This document shows positions 1 to 13,300 of a DNA stretch of 64,000 nt, in pieces (within the stretch, counting starts at the first letter, position 1; the number at the start of each line of letters is the position of its first letter). The translations under genes and the position numbers were made by a program. This stretch comes from Marthasterias glacialis (Eukaryota; Echinodermata; Asteroidea; Forcipulatida; Asteriidae): contig OU452228.1 of the NCBI GenBank assembly GCA_911728455.2, positions 13,406,104 to 13,470,103 of the forward strand. Reading direction: 5' to 3'. Under the pieces are notes generated by a model. It was not told where the DNA came from. It saw only the letters and a list, made by a program, of their open reading frames with translations, and made no database searches.

Positions 1-3000
1 CTCACAGCTTCTTGGGCATTAAGACTAGGATAAGCCCATAAATAGAGTTTATGCAAGTCGAGTTTAAGGTCAGAACCCTCCAATAATCAATACAAAACTA
101 CGTACAACCATAGAGCTACAAACCCACAACGTAGCTGTGTTATCAAATTATCAAGCCTACTTTTTTCAGTATGATTTCATTTTACAGAGTTAGCTCTGTT
201 AATTGTCTACTTTAAGTAAGGGGGGCTTTCCGTTATTATGCACATGTGCTCATTATGGATATAAAAAGAAATAATTAGTTTGAACTTTCAAGATAAAACA
301 CAGCGTTTGTTTTCTCCCTCCAATGTTAATGTAAAATCAAAGCAATATCAAGTTGATTCTAATATCTATCTCTTCATGGGGTAGGTGTTTCATTTTAAAG
401 GAAAGCAAACAAAACCCGTGCCAAGCACAAAGTGTTGTTGAAATTGTTATTATTTTATTTATCTCCGCAATTAACATGACAGTCACTGATGCCATGAACT
501 GACACACACGTGTATACCAGTAAAAGCTAGCGGTCAGAGAAAACGGCATCTAAAGCTGAACGCTTTTTTAAAACACCACTATCCTTTAAAACTTACGTGT
601 TTACAACTTGTTTTCTCATTGTGGACTCGTGATGCCTTGAACTTGATAAATATACTGCTTTTGACCGTTTTACAACTTAAGTTAATAAGCAATATAGGAA
701 GGAAGGTACGTGTCATTTTGTGAAACCAAAAAAAGAAGCAAAACAGACTATTTTTGTTTTCACAAGAAGTGACACATTCCAATGTAAACTTGATAGCATG
801 CAAGGTTTGTGTCAGTTCATTAATTTTTTTTTTTACATTTGAGTATTGTAAATGGAACCTGTGTGTCAGTTCGTGAAAACGAAGTTTGTCACTTTCATGC
901 AAAGATTTCCATACATAATTATCTTAACTAAAAAAAGTAAAGCTCGTGAAGCTTTGAAAGTTAATGAGTTTGTAGGCCTTGATGAATATTGTATAAACAT
1001 GTACAAAATTGGGAAAAAAAAGTGTTTTGTACACAAGGTGTCAGTTTGTGGTGTCGGTGACAATTTACACTTCACAATGAGGAGAAAAAGTGATTTTTCC
1101 TGTTACCAAAAGGTTTTAGGCAACCAGGAATTAAGAAAATATGTATGAATGAAAATGTAAAATATCAAAAAACGTAAAAAACGATGAGCATAATACATGT
1201 GAAAGACATCCCTACAAAGTAAAGAAGTGCCAACCTCTACTTTGAATTGAGAAAAAAACTGTTGACTGCAGATTTCAGTAAAGAAATAAATAAAGAACAA
1301 TATATTTCAATGGGTAACAAATTCCAGAGTGCATGCAAACTATGAAAAGGGAATGCTTTTAATTGATACTCCTCGAGAATGGAATGTAGAAAGAAGGGAA
1401 ATCTCTAGGACTGTTGATTTGAAATTCAATTTTCAATTCAGATACACATTTATTTCCATACTTCTATGAAAAATAATGACAAATGCATGTAGGAGTAAAG
1501 CACCACAAACCTATAAGTAACAATCAGCAAGATAAATATAATAAATAGAGTGTGGGCTGTTTTGATAAGCAGAGCCTTCTAGAAAACAGCCAAACAAACA
1601 AACATACAAAACAAACAAACACACACACACACAAAAGGACAGACAAACATGGGACATGACAATAGCTACACTGACACAAAACACATAATATAGAAATAAA
1701 GGGTTCTCAACACCATTGTGAAGTATTGGACCATTTTTCAACAATCCCATTTTTTAACAAAGGCCATGACCCTCGAACGTTTGATTTACAGAAAAAGATA
1801 AATAATTCATGAGGCTTTTCGCATGAGTTGGTCACTATACTAAGTGTCGTGCACCCTATGGGGGTTGTTTTCATCCCTTACCATACCCCTCCATCCCTCA
1901 TCCTTCCTCATCCCTCATCCCTCATGCCCCCTCCATCCCTCCATCCATACCCCCTCCATCCAGTCCAGACTCGAGCCCCCTCCCAATCCCCTCCGAAGTC
2001 GCTTAGCAAACTTGTTTGATGCTCACCATCATGACAAGAGATGACTTCAGTTCCGTGATGACCCTTAGAGCATTAGAGAGATACTCCAATCAGTATCTTA
2101 AGGAGCCCCTAATGGAATGGTCCTCAACTCCTCCCGTCGCCCTCCTCCAGTCTACTTGACCTCTAATGACCTTCTCCCTAATGGCAATTAGCTGCTTGTC
2201 TTCCACAACCTCCTTTTATCTCCCGATCAATGAAATAGGTCCATCCAATATTTTATTATCTTCTGCTTCCCCCCCCCCCTTCTCCATCTACTTTTATGAT
2301 TCTTAAAGTACTTAAAGTACATGAAAATGACACACGTTGATGAGACTGTACTCTGTGATTGTCTCTTGTGCTCATGTAGGCAATGTTAAACTGATGTAAT
2401 TATAGAAGCTCAGTTGTGCGTGTATTTCATTTGTTTAATATTTAATCGCCTTTAATGGGAAAATATCTTAGTGTTTTTCAAATATATCAGTAAGAGGATC
2501 AAGGTTATGAATGAGCAATGGGGTTAATTTAATCACAACAGTATCATGCCAAAAGAAAGCAGAACAGTGAGAGTTTTGTTAATAATTTCCATTATAGTCA
2601 TGCAATTATATTACATAAACCATTAACAATGCGGTAAAAATTTAACAGTTATTTCCCATAATAATTCATACCACATTCCCCCAATCCTCAGGATAGTTAG
2701 ACGAAAACCACAAAGTAGTTGAACAAAATATTGTATACATATATGATAATAAAAAAAACAGCAACATTTATTTGTACAGATACCAAAATTGTGTCCGAGA
2801 TTGAATTAAAATTGAACCAACTTTTTCTTAGGAAATTACTGTAAAAAAAAGAGGTGCATACTTCATTTATTTTAATAAATAATTTATTTACTATTTCAGA
2901 CGAGTCTCCGAGGGCAAGTGTGGTCATTTAAAGCTTGTTGCCATGGGGATGAAATGTTGATAAATATCACAATATTTATGCAGCCATTTGGTTATCTTTC

Positions 3001-3245
3001 CATATCCAGACATTATGATCAAGAGAGAGATGCATTCCTATCTTATATAAATGTGTCATCTCACAGTGAATTTATCGCCAACTTTCGTCGCCAATTGTAT
3101 ATTTTTCTTGTTTTGAAATGGCATGAAGTTGGTGGAGCTTAGTAATCGAGAATTTATTTCAGAAAGTTTGATTTTTGTCCCCTTCTCTTTTTGACATTCT
3201 CAGTGTTTATTTGCTTCAATTTAGCCTTTGTCAAAATTATTACAT
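1..3245. other. No gene recognised
   Basis: AT-rich. Holds a (CAAA)/(CA) run at 1,600-1,634, a CATCCCT-rich low-complexity stretch at 1,870-1,970 and a poly-C run near 2,270. I looked for the DH and PH exons of ARHGEF17 here and did not find them. Confidence 0.5.
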
Positions 3246-3502
3246 AATTGTGACTCAGCCTGTGTAAATGAGACACTTTGAGGTAAAAATTTAAGTCCAA
3301 ATTTCATCATGTAGGGCATCTTCCAAGGATTAAAAAGACACCACACTGACCTCTACAGAGTTGACTGTTCTGGATTGGAACCGTAAACTCTGTAGAGGTC
3401 AGTGTGGTGTCGTTTTAATCCTTGGAAGATGCCCTACATGATGAAATTGAAATTTACATTTTTACCTCAAAGTGTCTCATTCACACAGGCTGAGTCACAA
3501 TT
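3246..3502. mobile_element. 257-bp near-perfect foldback (MITE-like)
   Basis: Two ~115-bp arms face each other from AATTGTGACTCAGCCTGTGT to ACACAGGCTGAGTCACAATT, with only a handful of mismatches and a short loop around 3,365-3,390. Arms this alike mean a young element or a recent palindrome. No coding capacity. Confidence 0.9.
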
Positions 3503-3758
3503 ATTATTATAAATTGTGTATTAAAAAAATGTACTTACAGCCAAATAATGAATCAAAACCCTCATACAAAAATGTAAACACATTAGAACAGCTGAAAAAT
3601 GTTTGTAACATGAGGTTGAAAAACACAAAAGTCCTTTGCCAAAGTATTTCTTTCTAACGGTATCCTTTGTCTTGTATGTGGTGGATGTTCTGTCAGGAGA
3701 GAATTGTGTCATGATTTGACATAAAAAGCAATCATTGCTCTATATTGACGCAGAAGCC

Positions 3759-4032
3759 GGGTCGGTTGAAACGACCTGGCTTCCGGGTCGAAATTTTTTG
3801 ACCCAGCTTTCCAGGTCATTTTGACCCGGACTTGGTCATGTCATAATGGACCCGTATTCTTGGTCAAATTTGACCCATTTTCTGGGTCATTGTTTCATGT
3901 GGGCCCCAAAAGTGGGGTCAATTGAAGTGACCGGGGTCCCGGTTCAAAATATTGACCCGGTTTTCAGGGTCACTTTGACCTGGACTTGATCATGTCATAC
4001 TGGATCTCGATTCTGCGTCAAATTTGACCCAG
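3759..4032. repeat. Two-copy ~157-bp tandem repeat rich in TGACCC
   Basis: Two diverged copies, starting near 3759 and 3916, share GACTTGGTCATGTCATA-like and CAAATTTGACCCA strings. The unit holds many GGGTCA/TGACCC half-sites in both directions. Confidence 0.7.
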
Positions 4033-4408
4033 GAGTTTCAAGAGTAATAAAGGGACGATACGATTTTTGGGGAAAGAGTCAATTCATTCCCTTTCTCAAA
4101 TTTCCAACAAACACACCGTATAACTGACAGTGTGTAAAAATACCTATGAATAAATAATGACACATTTTATGGAAATCAAGGAAACTTTTGTGAATATTTT
4201 GTCAGGGATTTTGGCCCCATTCATAATGTGCTTATTTTGATTGCTGTAACACAAAAAAAAACAGAAGTTATTTGGGGTCTTTAAATGCTGTTTTCCTCAG
4301 ACAGAAATATTTCTCTGGAGGATTGGTTCTGGTATAATCTTTGTAAGGAGTTAGCTTCCAGATTAATACTAATTTTGTGAACAATCAGCACCAATCCTAC
4401 AGTTTACC

Positions 4409-4769
4409 TTTAAAGCACCAGCTCAACTTTGATAAACTAACTGTAAATGCTACCATTCTCTACACAAATTAAGATATATGTAATAAAACCAACCTGTGAA
4501 AATGTCAGCTCATTTCATTGTTTCATTTGTGAGAAAACGGTAAAAATGCATTCAGCATTTGTACACATTCCGGCAGGCACAGTTTTCGTCTCACCGAGAC
4601 GAAAACTAAGTTTGGATCTTATTTCATTTATTATTTAAAAACGATAACACTTTAGGCAGTAATAAGGAAAGTTTTCTACCATCATTATCTTTATACCATG
4701 TAAGGTATATGTAAAAATCTGTGAACATTTATATTTGTCTTCTTACCAATGTTGAGCTGGGGCTTTAAA
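4409..4769. mobile_element. MITE, copy 1 (GCMCCAGCTCAAC ends)
   Basis: Inverted ends GCACCAGCTCAAC and GTTGAGCTGGGGC, each flanked by TTTAAA (4409-4414 and 4764-4769), a likely target duplication (TTAA core). The interior matches 7461-7812 over most of its length. Confidence 0.75.
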
Positions 4770-5698
4770 GGCTAATTTGAAGAAGAAAAAAAATTGGAAA
4801 TTGTTTATTCCAATTATCATGATGAATATAAAGTACAGTGCAGTAATTCAAATCATTTTTATTGGAAATGATTGATTTGAGTATGCCAAAGTAAAAGATG
4901 CTGACTTCAGGGCAAATATACAGGTACATATACCAGTAACAAGGAATCATTCTGGATTTGTTTGTTTTTTCTGACAAAGAAGCTGAACAACATATTTGAA
5001 CACCTACTCCAGTGAAGGTAGCAGGATTAGAATGATTGCACGCCTCCTCAAACCGATAATGTAGCCATCGTTTCTTGAAGCTCATGCTTTCCCTTAAACC
5101 GTAGAAGGAGTTGTGCCCAGATTCAAAATGTTGCGGCCTTCCTTTGTTAAATCAACCCATCATTCCAAGTTGTCAATTCTGTCAGTCATACACAGCAGCT
5201 ACGAAGAGCTGCTCATGGAGAAACACACTGTCCCACTCTGTCGTAATTTGATAAATAATAGCATCCTTTCTACTGTTATGGTCACATTCACCGTGCGGCC
5301 ATATTCACCTTGTCACTTTCTCAACATGTTTATTAAATGTGTGCTAACATGACTGTAAATAACACTTGTTCGTAAAACATCCCCCCATCTTCTTCCTGCC
5401 CCAAAGGCCTACAGTTGACATAAGTTTATTAAACTAGTGGTGATGCCATAGAAACCGTTGCTATAGTGATTTTTTGATGCAAAAGTTTTCTTGTTGGATC
5501 AGGCGTTGCCTAATGCGCTGACGAGATTCATTTCACGAAACTTGGCGGATAGATTAGATGTCATTCTGAAAGGAGATTGTTTTGTTGCAATCTTAACAGG
5601 AAGCACATGAAGGCCTTTTGCAAACTGTAATTTATACAGTACAGAATGTATTAAAGGATTGGTGCCGTACTACCTTGTACCATGTAAAACTTTGTAAC

Positions 5699-6323
5699 TT
5701 GGGCCATTCCATGAAGGTGAAATACTAGAGACACTGTTACATCGTTACCACCTTTGAAGCTTTTTTCGCCACTTCACTAGTCTACTCAGTCAGTCTTGCT
5801 TTACCTAGTATAGATTACACCAAACAAGAATCATAAAAAAAGGTTTTACTTCATGTCTTGTGGTGTAAAATAAATGTGATACAGTGCCTGCACTGATGTA
5901 ACAGGGACACCATGGGTGTGACATTTGGTGTCCCCGTTACAACGTGACATATGATAATACATATAATATCTGTAATTTTCTAAGGCGTGTGTACTTGAAA
6001 ATCCATGGAAGAAGTTTTTTTTAAATGGATTTGGCATCAAGTTTCTGTTGAACATTGTAAACTTGTTCAATACTTCCTGAAAAATATGTGTTACAAGCAT
6101 GGTGTCCCTGTTACATCGTTACCATGAATTTTTTTAAGAATATAAGCAAAAATATCAGGTAAGATGGTGTGGGAAGGATTTGAAACTTCGTGAAATACTT
6201 TCAAAACCTCAATAAAATGTGATGATTGAAAAACATCATTTAGAGCCAACATTTCATTCTAGTAAAAAATTATAATATTAAAAAATGTCACAAATTGTGT
6301 CACACCTTCATGGAATGACCCAA
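5699..6323. mobile_element. MITE-like element with TTGGGYCATTCCATGAAGGTG ends
   Basis: A 625-bp segment bounded by 21-bp inverted repeats that differ at one base. The phrase GTGTCCCTGTTACATCGTTACCA or close variants recur inside in both orientations. No clear target duplication; no transposase frame. Confidence 0.75.
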
Positions 6324-6363
6324 TTAGATAATGAATCAGCTGAAAATACACCTGTTACTTTCC

Positions 6364-6364
<1 letters not shown>

Positions 6365-6396
<32 letters not shown>
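6365..6396. repeat. (AT)n microsatellite
   Basis: About 16 uninterrupted AT dinucleotides. Confidence 0.95.
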
Positions 6397-6399
<3 letters not shown>

Positions 6400-7164
6400 A
6401 ACAAAATTTAAATTCAAAATAATACTCTCTGAGAACGCCCACAAAAATAAGCCTTGTTCATCGCATGATGTGACATCACTGGTGGAATGAGAATGTGAAG
6501 AATTACTTGTCCAACATTACTGACTTGTATGGTTGCAATAAAAAATTTGGGGTCAAATCGGCCAAAAGTCGGACGTAGCATCTTTAGTGATTGATGGCTT
6601 TTCAGAGTATTTGTAAATTTAAAAAATGGTATTGGACCAATTTCACCACGGAGGAACTATACACGATTTCACCTACTGAGTAAAAATATGATGTTAAAAT
6701 ACAACCAACTATGGCAATAGAGAAAATTCATCTTCTGATCAATCTTAGCTCATGGTGATATTGAGCCGTGATCAAGTATGCAAAAAATCAGCTTTAATTC
6801 TCACTTCTCGCATAGAGCCAGCCATCTTTCCCTCCAGCCTTGTTTCAGGCACATGGAGGGCTTTGTGGAAAAAAAATAAGTAAATAAAACAGCAAGATGA
6901 CGACACAATGATAAAGATCTCTCATGGCAAGAAAAAAAGTGGACGACAGTTTGGAGTCTCCACATTCTAGATTTAGTCATTGATACTCCTTGTAGAGATT
7001 CCCCTGATGGTCAGACACTAGCAAGCCCATCAGCAGGGATTTCATATTCAGACTCTGAAGATTTCCACTCTCCCCTTGTTACTACGGTAACCACAGCAAC
7101 TGTGCGAGAGAGTCTATGGTGCCCAAGAGTCATTCTAAATCCATCTGTCTTGTTTTCTACCCAG

Positions 7165-7366
7165 TCTCTCCCCAGCAACGCTACCAGTGGAAGCCTGCAA
7201 GTACAAGCTGGCATGGAAACTGCTCTTGGAGGATGTGGAGATTGTCAAGTCCCCTGCGAGCACGCAGCAAGCTAACCAGGAGCGAGACGTTAGCAAGCTA
7301 GAGGAAGATCTGTCCATTCTAAGCCGCATCACTGGATTAACTGAAACACTATCATCTCCACATCAG
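7165..7366 (+). CDS. ARHGEF17: ARHGEF17 exon a (end of PH domain)
   Basis: Encodes the last strand and helix of the PH domain (KYKLAWKLLLEDVEIVK) and a helix ending SSPHQ just before the GT donor at 7367. The acceptor is uncertain: the tract ending at 7164 is better, but an AG at 7174-7175 would start the exon at 7176. Either way the first codon is split, so an upstream exon is required. I could not recognise it in the first 7 kb. Confidence 0.88.
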
Positions 7367-10300
7367 GTTGGTCTAAATAGGCTGGCAATACAGACCACAG
7401 ATACCCTTGATTCATTTCCCAGAGGCTTGTTTAGTAACAAAGGATGGGGAATATCTTATAGCCCCAGCTCAACATTGGTAAACTGGCTGAAAATGCTTTC
7501 CTTCTTTGCACAAATCAAGATATATGTAATTAAACCAGCCTGTAAAAATGTCGGCTCATTTCGTTGTTTCGTTTGCGAGAAAATGGTAAAAATGAATTCA
7601 GCATTTTTTGTATGCATTCCTAGGCAGAGTTTTCATCTCACTGAGACAAAAACAATTTTTGGATCTTATTTCATTTATTTTTTAAAAACGATAACACTTT
7701 AGGCAGTAATAAGGAAAGTTTTCTGAATATATCCATATAAAAGCTGCGCTATACAAATTTATGTTTATTATTATTTATTATCATTATCTTTGTACCATGT
7801 AAGGTATAATATTTTAATTCTCCTCACCATCTTTCCTTTTTATAGAACAGCTCTCATTCTACTGTTCCCAAACTATTTTTTCAGATGGAACAGGCTGCTG
7901 TCATTTCAAAATATTCCGTTTAATCTTTTGTCAGCAATAAAGTCCGTCACTGGTAACCTACCATATAAATAGAGTTTGTCCTATCATTTCTTTGCACTGT
8001 TCAGGACATATTTGTTTAAATTATCTTTTTTTTTTTCAAACCTCTACAAATTGTTCAATTCCCCTTCCTGATTTAACTTTTATTTTTCACATCGACAGAC
8101 AGCCCCTTTAATAAATAAGACTGAATTTTAAAAATGGTGGGAATTATGTGTTTGTGTCAAGAGATCATTTTGGTATATTTTGTCAAAAAACAGCTTTTGT
8201 CTTTAGAAAGCAAATAGAAATGAATAGAATATATCTTCTTCTTTATTAACAAGCAATTTTGACACAATTTTTTCTTCTGAATTTGATCAAAACAAAAGCT
8301 GGTATTAAACACTGTCCAATCAAAAAGAGATGCTTGGTTGAAACAATTCTCTCCAGAAGATTAGTTTTTAAGGGGGAAACATTTTTAAGCATTTCACTTC
8401 TCAACCCCCTACATTTTTTTTAAATCTTGAAGGGACTGGATGAAGTACTGAAGGAGCTCACTGAGACAGTCAACAAGCGTCTCGCTGAACGTCAAGCATT
8501 ACCCGCACCACCCACTGCCTTACTGAGTAAAGTTGAACTCACTGCAACCACACAGTAAGATCATGTCAACTGTTGTCTGATCAGTCACTGACCCGCCTTT
8601 GTCTATCATTACGCCTTTTCACACGATCAACGTCCGATCCGTGTCAAAATCTACACGGGTCAACACAGTGTTGCCTCTGTAAAATTTAAATACGGTTCAA
8701 ATCCACTCTGCTTTCACACTAGCTCTGTGCAAAATCAGCTTGTGGGTTGCACCTGTGCTTTCGATCATTGTATTGCACGATCGCTTCACCCTGCCTACAA
8801 GTTGGCAAACATAAACTAACACCTCCATACCTATGATAGATGTTAATTTTGCATTGGGGAGAAGAATATTATTTCTGGTTTTTTTTAGCCCATACACCGA
8901 TATGTGTTAAAGCACTGTATACTCAGTACTTTCCCGAGTCCTGTGAAAAAAAACCTCACAGGCATATTCTCGGGTGGGATTCGAACCCACGACCCCCGCC
9001 ATTCTAGAGCAGATGTCTTACCAACTAGACTACCGAGATTGCCAGGCAGCTAGAGGCAGTTTGAATCCTCTTGTTTCACAGGACTCGGGGAAAGTACTGA
9101 GTATACAGTGCTAAACACACATCGGTGTATGGGCAAAAAGACAAATAATACCGCCATACCTTTTGCTGAATTCTGCAAATGTTGCAAATGCCTTTTGCGC
9201 TGAACGCGCTCTGCTTTGAAAACTTGCGCGTAAGTTGGCAAACGCTTGCGTCTTCGCCTGAGTGAAATGCACCCCTGGTGTGTCTGTCTGAATTGCCCAT
9301 GGAAGACCTTTGAAATAGGTGGCAGCTGCCTTACCTGGTAAAATTCATGTTCATAGAAAATGCTCAGAATTATGTTTAACGTTCGAAAGTTACCTGCTGC
9401 CACTTGCAGCATCAAAGTCTCCCATTCTAGACACACCAACCTCAACCTTTGATTGAATTTGCCTCCTGCTAATTTTTTTTCAGAACAGTTATAATGTCAA
9501 CAGCACTGCAATAAGTTCATAACTCAGTTTTTTAAACCTTGTTTATTGCGCATTACAAACACAAGTGATTCATTGCAAAGATGCTGTTGATTTGAGTATA
9601 TATTCTGGTAGTTTTAGAGAGATACTATTCTGTTGCAGTTTCAAAACTGGGCTGGGCTCCCGGGCTATTATAAAAGGCTGTATTTTGCGATACACCATTT
9701 GAGAAAGTTTTCTAATAAACAAGTGTTCCATTTTTTTGTGCAACATCTGTTTTATGGAATGTCCTTGTGTCCAAATACTGACCATTATGACCCATTTGTC
9801 TGGCCCTCTATGGTCCTTTTTATCCCCCATCCCTCTGTGTGTCTGCTGTTTATCATGTAACCACAAGGTTAATGTTGACAGTGAATGGAAGTGATGAAAG
9901 TAATATAGCGTGATTGTCTGAAAAGTGTCACTTTTATTTTGTGCTTAGTGCAGACCCTAAACGTTGTATTTGTTCGAATCCTGTTGATGTAGAAACAGCA
10001 CTGGTTAATCTTAATTGATACACTGTCTGTCGAGGTGATCATGTATTGTCATTGAAAAGCCATCGAATTGATTTCCTTTGCTTGTATGATTTACTGGTGA
10101 CAAGGAGCATAGCCAGTTTGTTTCAACACTGTCTGGGAGGCAACGTGGCGCTCCTTTTGCATGTTTTGTTTTTGGTGTTTTTTTTTTTTGCTTTTAAACT
10201 TTATAATGATTCTCTTTCATTGCTTCTGTTACTGACTTGAAATGACACATTTCATCACTCTCTAGTGACAGTGTCATTTGGAGTAGACCTATTTGTATTG

Positions 10301-13300
10301 ACATGATAAAACTTCAGTGACTTTTTGTTTGTTTTGTGTGGTTGACTTGGAAGTGTTCTATGCCCACTTTCATGGAACTGCTTAACCTAAGTGAACAATT
10401 TTCACAAACAACAGCAGAAACATGCCATGCTCATGTGAGCGCATTTCACAGGCTGGCAAGGAATTTTTGCCTTTGCATGTGTTTGTTCCATGTTACCAAG
10501 CATTCTCACCTTACACAGCCAGCAGAAATGTCGCGCTTACCCCCTGTAAGGCAGAGAATGGTGATGGCAAGTGCAATATTCTGCGATAAGCAGCGCTATG
10601 AAATTGAGCCAGTGTGAAACTTCAATATTTTTCTGGTGTTACTGGGTAATCCAAGTTTAGCTCAGTATATCTTCAACATGAATAAGTAACCGACTGCTGG
10701 GGTGTCGTGGCCAAGCGGTCTAGTGCACCGGACTCAAGTTCTGGCATTGTCAGAATGTGGGTTTGGGTCATGGTTTTGTGTCCTTGAGCAAGACACACTT
10801 AAACTATAAATCCGTAGGTCCTGTGTATTGTGCAGTTCACATACACACATATACAGTTATGTTTAGAGAAGGGGTTTGCCCCAGTATTTCTGGCATGATT
10901 GGGCTGCATTACCTTGTAAACCCTTACCTCAATATTGAGGGCTTTTGTATGCCCCTGAGTACTACTAATGGTTATTCTTATATACAGTTTCATTTATTTA
11001 CTTTTGTGTGTTTTTTCTAGTGAGGGAATAGAGAATTTCATACTACTCTTCCAAAGCCAGGAGGCCAGACAGACATTTGAGAATGACTTTGCAGAGGCCA
11101 AGAAGAAACTAGGTAAGGGAACGACTGTAGTCAGTGAAGTCTTAAGTTTTTGATTGCAAGGCTGTTATGGGTATCCAAATAGACCGTACTGTTGGCACCC
11201 TCCCAGCCGTACGGCTGACCAGCTCATGTACCATCATGCAACCAAATTTGACGAGCCCCCTGACCAAAGCCGGGCACTATTCTCATGGTCTTTAGGACAA
11301 TAGCCTTGTCTGACGATGACTAGAGCAGGCTAGTACAAATGTTGAGACCAATTGACAAACTCACTCACGGCAGTGAAGTTATCCGAGAAGTCCCCTTGAA
11401 AGTGAAAGTAGTAGTAGTCCTGGCCGATTTTCTACCTCCCCAGGTAGTACTTTAATAAGCAGGACAGTTCTCTTCAGAACTAAGTTGTCCCCCCGAATTC
11501 CGAAATCGACTCACAAAAACAATCTACTGTATATAGCAAAGTAGATATAATCACATGGTGTTACCCCAAACCAAATATAAATTGAGAATAGCCTTGATGC
11601 AACTTAACTCTTCCTTCTGTGTTTCTCAAATTGTGATGGGGTTCTGTTGAAAATGGGGTATGAATGAATACATATAAAAACAAATTGATTATTTATGAGT
11701 TATTCACTTAAAAATAGCCATTGAAGATACCTCTGGATTAAGCTATAATCAACATAGCCCCAAAACCCGAAAGAGTACAGTTATGTCAAAGCTGTCTTCC
11801 TTAGAGTCTCTGTGGACACAGTGTAGATGCGCTTATTGTGTTGCTTCATTTTGGTTGAGTAGCTGTATGTGGCGGGGCAGTTTGTTGTGGCGTCAAGTCA
11901 GCGATGGTGTCAGCAGACTGAGCAGGCAAATTCGATAGCGCATAAAAGCCACGCAATCAAGGTTTTTCAATCTTGTATAATAATGCAGTTGGAATAAAAT
12001 TGACTGTCTTAATAGTAACCCTGATGCCAGAGATTTAGCTTGCCATCAATTCGCCACCAAATTTGCTGTACTTGTGCCTGAATGAACACCTTATAATCCA
12101 AGGGAAACCCTGCTTTTTTTATGTTGATTTTGATCAGTTGCATACCCGACTACCCTGATCTTGCATTGGTTTAACCAGTGGAGTGTCTGGGTGTTGTTTT
12201 GACTCTCTCTTTTGAATTAGGATCAGTCGGATGCACCTTCTTTTTTTTCTCTCGTTTAGTTTTAAACGTTTTATAACTGAGAAACTGACGCCATGTTTTT
12301 CAATTTCAAGCCAACTGCTGACTAGAACCTAGCCTTGATGGTCACCGTACCAATCAGGAATTGCTCAGCACATGTTGTTTGTCATTCATTACAGCGGCAC
12401 GTTCCAAGGACCATTTCCCACCAGTGTTCCTCTATCCGATACCCATAATGAAGACTCGCAGCGGGATGCAGTTCTCATGTGCCGCACCCAGCTTGGGAAC
12501 CATGAGTAACTCACTACGGGATGTGTGGGTGTGCAATAGCGATGGCTATGTTGGCCAGGTAAGCCGTTATCGATATGTCTAACCTAATTTACTTAGTTTC
12601 TAAATCAAAACAGACGCGAGTATGTCCACTAGTTGGGGCAGATCCAGGGGTAGCCACTGATCCCATGTGCATTCAGACAAGGCATGCCAAGGCAATTAAC
12701 TTTACCAAGTGGATTGGGAGGCTCAAGGGTGGTGTAGTGGTTCGCACACCCCTTCTGCATTCTCTTTTGATCTGCCACTGACTAAGAGCAATGCTTGTGA
12801 ATTGAGTCGAGACAGTTTGAAAGGAGCAGGGAAGCCGATCCCAAGACGCATAACGCAAACATTTATTATTTCATTTTCTAAACCAATATTCTTGTGGACA
12901 AAGTGTTATGACCCCTGCTGTTGAATACAGGATGTTGTTGGTTTGATTCCCGTCTGACATAACTGAAGAATGTGTCACCAATTTACACGTACACTTGGCT
13001 AAATAATTACTAGCGACCACTGTGTGATTTGTTTGTTTCTCTTCCTGCAGGTGTGTCTACTTAGTCTGACCCCTGAACCCACCGTGGCCTTCTGTATATC
13101 AGTGTGTTCAGCACGGATCTTGTGTATTGCTCCTGTGCCCGGTGCACAGGACATGCACACATTAAGGTGAGTATTCATGAGTCCAGGGAATAGACCTTTG
13201 CCACCCTTGTCTCCTGTCCAAGGCCGTGTCTGAATCATGAATGGCAGTGGCTATGGCTGGAACGGGAAGAAGTCCTATTCTTCAACGTTGTCGTTGTCAC

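Noticed and set aside
7017-7090. Possible ARHGEF17 exon upstream of 7165 (reads ISYSDSEDFHSPL)
   Set aside because: A GTAACC follows, but the phase does not fit either acceptor of the next exon and the residues match nothing in the family.
8975-9045. Functional tRNA gene on the minus strand
   Set aside because: A and B boxes are good, but the first acceptor pair fails, the anticodon stem has a mismatch, and it lies between transposon arms.
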